Origin: Streptomyces himastatinicus ATCC 53653
Lineage (GTDB): Bacteria > Actinomycetota > Actinomycetes > Streptomycetales > Streptomycetaceae
Length of the DNA stretch: 45,578 nt
NCBI RefSeq assembly: GCF_000158915.1
Contig: NZ_GG657754.1
Location: forward strand, 3,971,831-4,017,408
Direction of reading: 5' to 3'
A program made the position numbers and the translations under genes. Below, piece by piece: positions 43,924-45,578 of the stretch (position 1 is its first letter; each line of letters opens with the position of its first letter). The notes under the pieces were generated by a model, which searched no databases, was not told where the DNA came from, and saw nothing but the letters and a program-made list of their open reading frames with translations.

Positions 43924-45558
43924 ATGCCAGAGTTTGCCTATTCGGACCTGCTGCCCCTGGGACCAGACGGCACTCCGTACCGTCTGGTGACCTCCGAGGG
44001 CGTGAGCACCTTCGAGGCCGACGGGCGCACCTTCCTCAAGGTCGAGCCGGAGGCGCTGCGCAAGCTCGCGGCCGAGGCGATGCACGACATTTCGCACTAT
44101 CTGCGCCCCGACCACCTCACCCAGCTGCGCCGCATCCTCGACGACCCCGAGGCCAGCCCGAACGACCGCTTCGTGGCGCTGGACCTGCTGAAGAACGCCA
44201 ACATCGCGGCGGCCGGGGTGCTGCCGATGTGCCAGGACACCGGCACCGCCATCGTCATGGGCAAGCGCGGCCAGAACGTGCTGACGGAAGGCGGCGACGA
44301 GGAGGCCCTCTCGCGCGGTGTCTACGACGCGTACACCAAGCTCAACCTGCGCTACTCCCAGATGGCCCCGCTGACCATGTGGGACGAGAAGAACACCGGC
44401 TCCAACCTGCCCGCGCAGATCGAGCTGTACGCGACCGACGGCGGCGCCTACAAGTTCCTCTTCATGGCCAAGGGCGGCGGCTCGGCGAACAAGTCCTTCC
44501 TCTACCAGGAGACGAAGGCGGTGCTGAACGAGGCATCGATGATGAAGTTCCTGGAGGAGAAGATCCGCTCGCTGGGCACCTCCGCCTGCCCGCCGTACCA
44601 CCTGGCGATCGTGGTCGGCGGCACCAGCGCCGAGTACGCGCTGAAGACCGCGAAGTACGCCTCCGCGCACTACCTGGACGAGCTGCCCGCCGAGGGCTCG
44701 CCGACCGGGCACGGCTTCCGGGACAAGGAGCTGGAGGAGAAGGTCTTCGAGCTGACGCAGAAGATCGGGATCGGCGCGCAGTTCGGCGGCAAGTACTTCT
44801 GCCACGACGTACGGGTCGTCCGGCTGCCGCGGCACGGCGCGTCCTGCCCGGTCGCGATCGCCGTCTCCTGCTCGGCCGACCGCCAGGCGCTCGCGAAGAT
44901 CACGCCGGAGGGCGTCTTCCTGGAGCAGCTGGAGACCGACCCGGCGCGCTTCCTCCCGGACACCACCGAGGAGGAGCTGACCAAGGGCGCGGGCCCTGAC
45001 CTGGACGCGGTCGCCGTCGACCTCAACCGGCCCATGGACGACGTCCTGGCCGAGCTGACCAAGCACCCGGTCAAGACCCGGCTCTCGCTGACCGGCACGC
45101 TGGTCGTCGCCCGTGACATCGCGCACGCGAAGATCAAGGAGCGGCTGGACGCGGGCGAGGAGATGCCGGAGTACCTGAAGAACCACCCGGTGTACTACGC
45201 GGGCCCGGCCAAGACCCCCGAGGGCTACGCCTCCGGTTCGTTCGGCCCGACCACGGCGGGCCGGATGGACGCGTACGTCGAGCAGTTTCAGGCGGCCGGC
45301 GGCTCGAAGGTCATGCTGGCCAAGGGCAACCGGTCCCAGCAGGTGACGGACGCGTGCGCCGCGCACGGCGGCTTCTACCTGGGCTCGATCGGCGGCCCGG
45401 CGGCGCGACTGGCGCAGGACTGCATCAAGAAGGTCGAGGTCCTGGAGTACGAGGAGCTGGGCATGGAGGCGGTCTGGAAGATCGAGGTGGAGGACTTCCC
45501 GGCGTTCATCGTGGTGGACGACAAGGGGAACGACTTCTTCACCGACCCCGGTCCGTAA
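43924..45558 (+). CDS. Class I (iron-sulfur) fumarate hydratase
   Basis: A 544-aa [4Fe-4S] enzyme interconverting fumarate and malate in the TCA cycle. Motifs: [19 protein letters not shown] (cluster Cys, residue 103), [54 protein letters not shown] and [20 protein letters not shown] then GRMD. ATG at 43924 is chosen because AAGGA is 9 nt upstream; an ATG at 43915 directly abuts that site. It is the last gene, complete within the window, and works with the SdhAB enzyme at the other end. Confidence 0.95.
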   Translation: MPEFAYSDLLPLGPDGTPYRLVTSEGVSTFEADGRTFLKVEPEALRKLAAEAMHDISHYLRPDHLTQLRRILDDPEASPNDRFVALDLLKNANIAAAGVLPMCQDTGTAIVMGKRGQNVLTEGGDEEALSRGVYDAYTKLNLRYSQMAPLTMWDEKNTGSNLPAQIELYATDGGAYKFLFMAKGGGSANKSFLYQETKAVLNEASMMKFLEEKIRSLGTSACPPYHLAIVVGGTSAEYALKTAKYASAHYLDELPAEGSPTGHGFRDKELEEKVFELTQKIGIGAQFGGKYFCHDVRVVRLPRHGASCPVAIAVSCSADRQALAKITPEGVFLEQLETDPARFLPDTTEEELTKGAGPDLDAVAVDLNRPMDDVLAELTKHPVKTRLSLTGTLVVARDIAHAKIKERLDAGEEMPEYLKNHPVYYAGPAKTPEGYASGSFGPTTAGRMDAYVEQFQAAGGSKVMLAKGNRSQQVTDACAAHGGFYLGSIGGPAARLAQDCIKKVEVLEYEELGMEAVWKIEVEDFPAFIVVDDKGNDFFTDPGP

Positions 45559-45578
45559 GCAGCCGTTCGTGAGCACCA

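Overview
The window is high-GC DNA with GTG/TTG starts, G-rich ribosome binding sites, a WhiB-like protein, a DUF4245 protein, class I fumarase, a GlpX-type FBPase and two copies of an intergenic hairpin repeat that I recall as common in Streptomyces. All of this points to a Streptomyces or close relative chromosome. Both ends are core metabolism. The middle (about 17.1-34.4 kb) is accessory DNA with broken genes and defence-type genes.

Left core (0-17 kb): a large lipoprotein solute-binding protein; a succinate dehydrogenase operon of four genes (small 95-aa protein, five-helix membrane anchor, SdhA, SdhB); a PAS-PAS-GAF-SpoIIE-HATPase phosphatase/kinase followed by a stand-alone HATPase; a Nudix hydrolase with a tandem-repeat tail; a frameshifted SPOR-type small gene; an APC amino-acid permease; an NCS1-type permease with a cysteine-rich tail; a GntR/UTRA regulator; and an M1-type metallopeptidase lipoprotein.

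Accessory region (17-28.6 kb): an XRE-TPR regulator with a small internally duplicated protein is divergent from a four-gene operon (HATPase, 208-aa Cys/His protein, radical SAM protein, APH-like kinase). Next comes an AIPR-family protein with a PD-(D/E)XK-like N-terminus. A decayed patch follows: an alpha/beta-hydrolase-like remnant and an arylsulfotransferase remnant lie head to head, each missing its N-terminus, and a 113-bp relic of the ychF 3' end comes after them. Then there is a large STAND NTPase with a DUF4297/Cap4-like nuclease N-terminus, TPR-like helices and a transglutaminase-like C-terminus. AIPR plus STAND suggests a small antiviral defence locus.

D-amino-acid module (28.6-34.4 kb): D-aminoacylase, a broken Asp/Glu racemase and an asparaginase form one operon, divergent from a tandem-AsnC regulator and followed by an MHS-type transporter. 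The intact ychF begins right after this module, so the intact ychF 3' end and its relic bracket about 9.6 kb as direct repeats.

Right core (34.5-45.6 kb): ychF, a DUF6542-like membrane protein overlapping ppgK tail to tail, ispH, xseA-xseB, a nitroreductase, a DUF4245 protein, glpX, a WhiB-like protein (probably WblI), a DUF1707 protein and class I fumarase. SdhAB and fumarase supply TCA-cycle steps, and GlpX and PpgK supply gluconeogenic and glucose-phosphorylation steps. No tRNA, rRNA, CRISPR array, integrase or intact transposase was seen.
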